This document shows positions 14,614 through 14,629 of a DNA stretch of 14,629 bases, in pieces; position 1 is the first letter of the stretch, and each line of letters starts with the position of its first letter. A program made the position numbers and the translations under genes. The notes under the pieces are model-generated. The model did no database searches. It saw only the letters and a program-made list of their open reading frames with translations, and was not told where the DNA came from. Source of the DNA: Noviherbaspirillum_A sp963522035 (GTDB lineage: Bacteria > Pseudomonadota > Gammaproteobacteria > Burkholderiales > Burkholderiaceae_D); contig CAUQYP010000096.1 in the NCBI GenBank assembly GCA_963522035.1, forward strand, positions 1 to 14,629, read 5' to 3'.

Positions 14614-14629
14614 GCTGGTGCCGAAATCG

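Overview
The window looks like core chromosome of a GC-rich betaproteobacterium, most likely in the order Burkholderiales and plausibly in the Oxalobacteraceae (Herbaspirillum/Massilia/Noviherbaspirillum-like). The grounds are the protein sequences, the gene order tRNA-Leu - tig - clpP - clpX - lon - hupB - tRNA-Val - tRNA-Asp that I recall for this group, and the strong G/C third-position bias, which also opens very long antisense frames. I ran no database comparison, so the taxonomic call is from memory and inference. I see no insertion sequence, integrase, CRISPR array, phage gene or rRNA.

Layout. (1) Bases 1-7000, all on the minus strand, hold a proteostasis block. In transcription order it is tRNA-Leu(TAG), tig (trigger factor), clpP, clpX, lon, hupB (HU), tRNA-Val(TAC) and a tRNA-Asp(GTC) cut by the window edge. 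Hairpins with T-rich tails separate the units after clpP, between clpX and lon, and after lon. clpX and hupB each have a readable sigma-70-type promoter, so the block is several adjacent units rather than one operon. (2) Bases 7081-11315, also minus, hold a two-gene efflux operon: a lipoprotein membrane fusion protein whose stop overlaps the start of an HAE1-type RND pump. No outer-membrane channel or regulator gene is present. (3) Bases 11443-14512, plus strand, hold hpnC-hpnD-hpnE, the three-enzyme bacterial route from farnesyl diphosphate to squalene. (4) The last 117 bases hold a perfect five-copy hexamer repeat and an inverted repeat, with no secure gene.

How the parts work together. Trigger factor receives nascent chains at the ribosome, ClpXP and Lon are the two ATP-dependent proteolytic systems, and HU is a nucleoid protein. 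HpnD should condense two farnesyl diphosphates to presqualene diphosphate, HpnC convert that to hydroxysqualene, and HpnE reduce it to squalene; no squalene-hopene cyclase lies in the window. The efflux operon and hpnC diverge from a 127-bp intergenic region. It contains a 22-bp near-palindrome next to a perfect TATAAT box facing the efflux operon, the best sign of specific regulation here and probably a TetR-type operator.

Most of the window is conventional. The points I would look at again are the divergent operator, the hairpin arrangement in the clpX-lon gap, the Arg in place of the usual TM10 Lys of the RND pump, and the CAGTTG repeat. I found no convincing evidence of a wholly new system.
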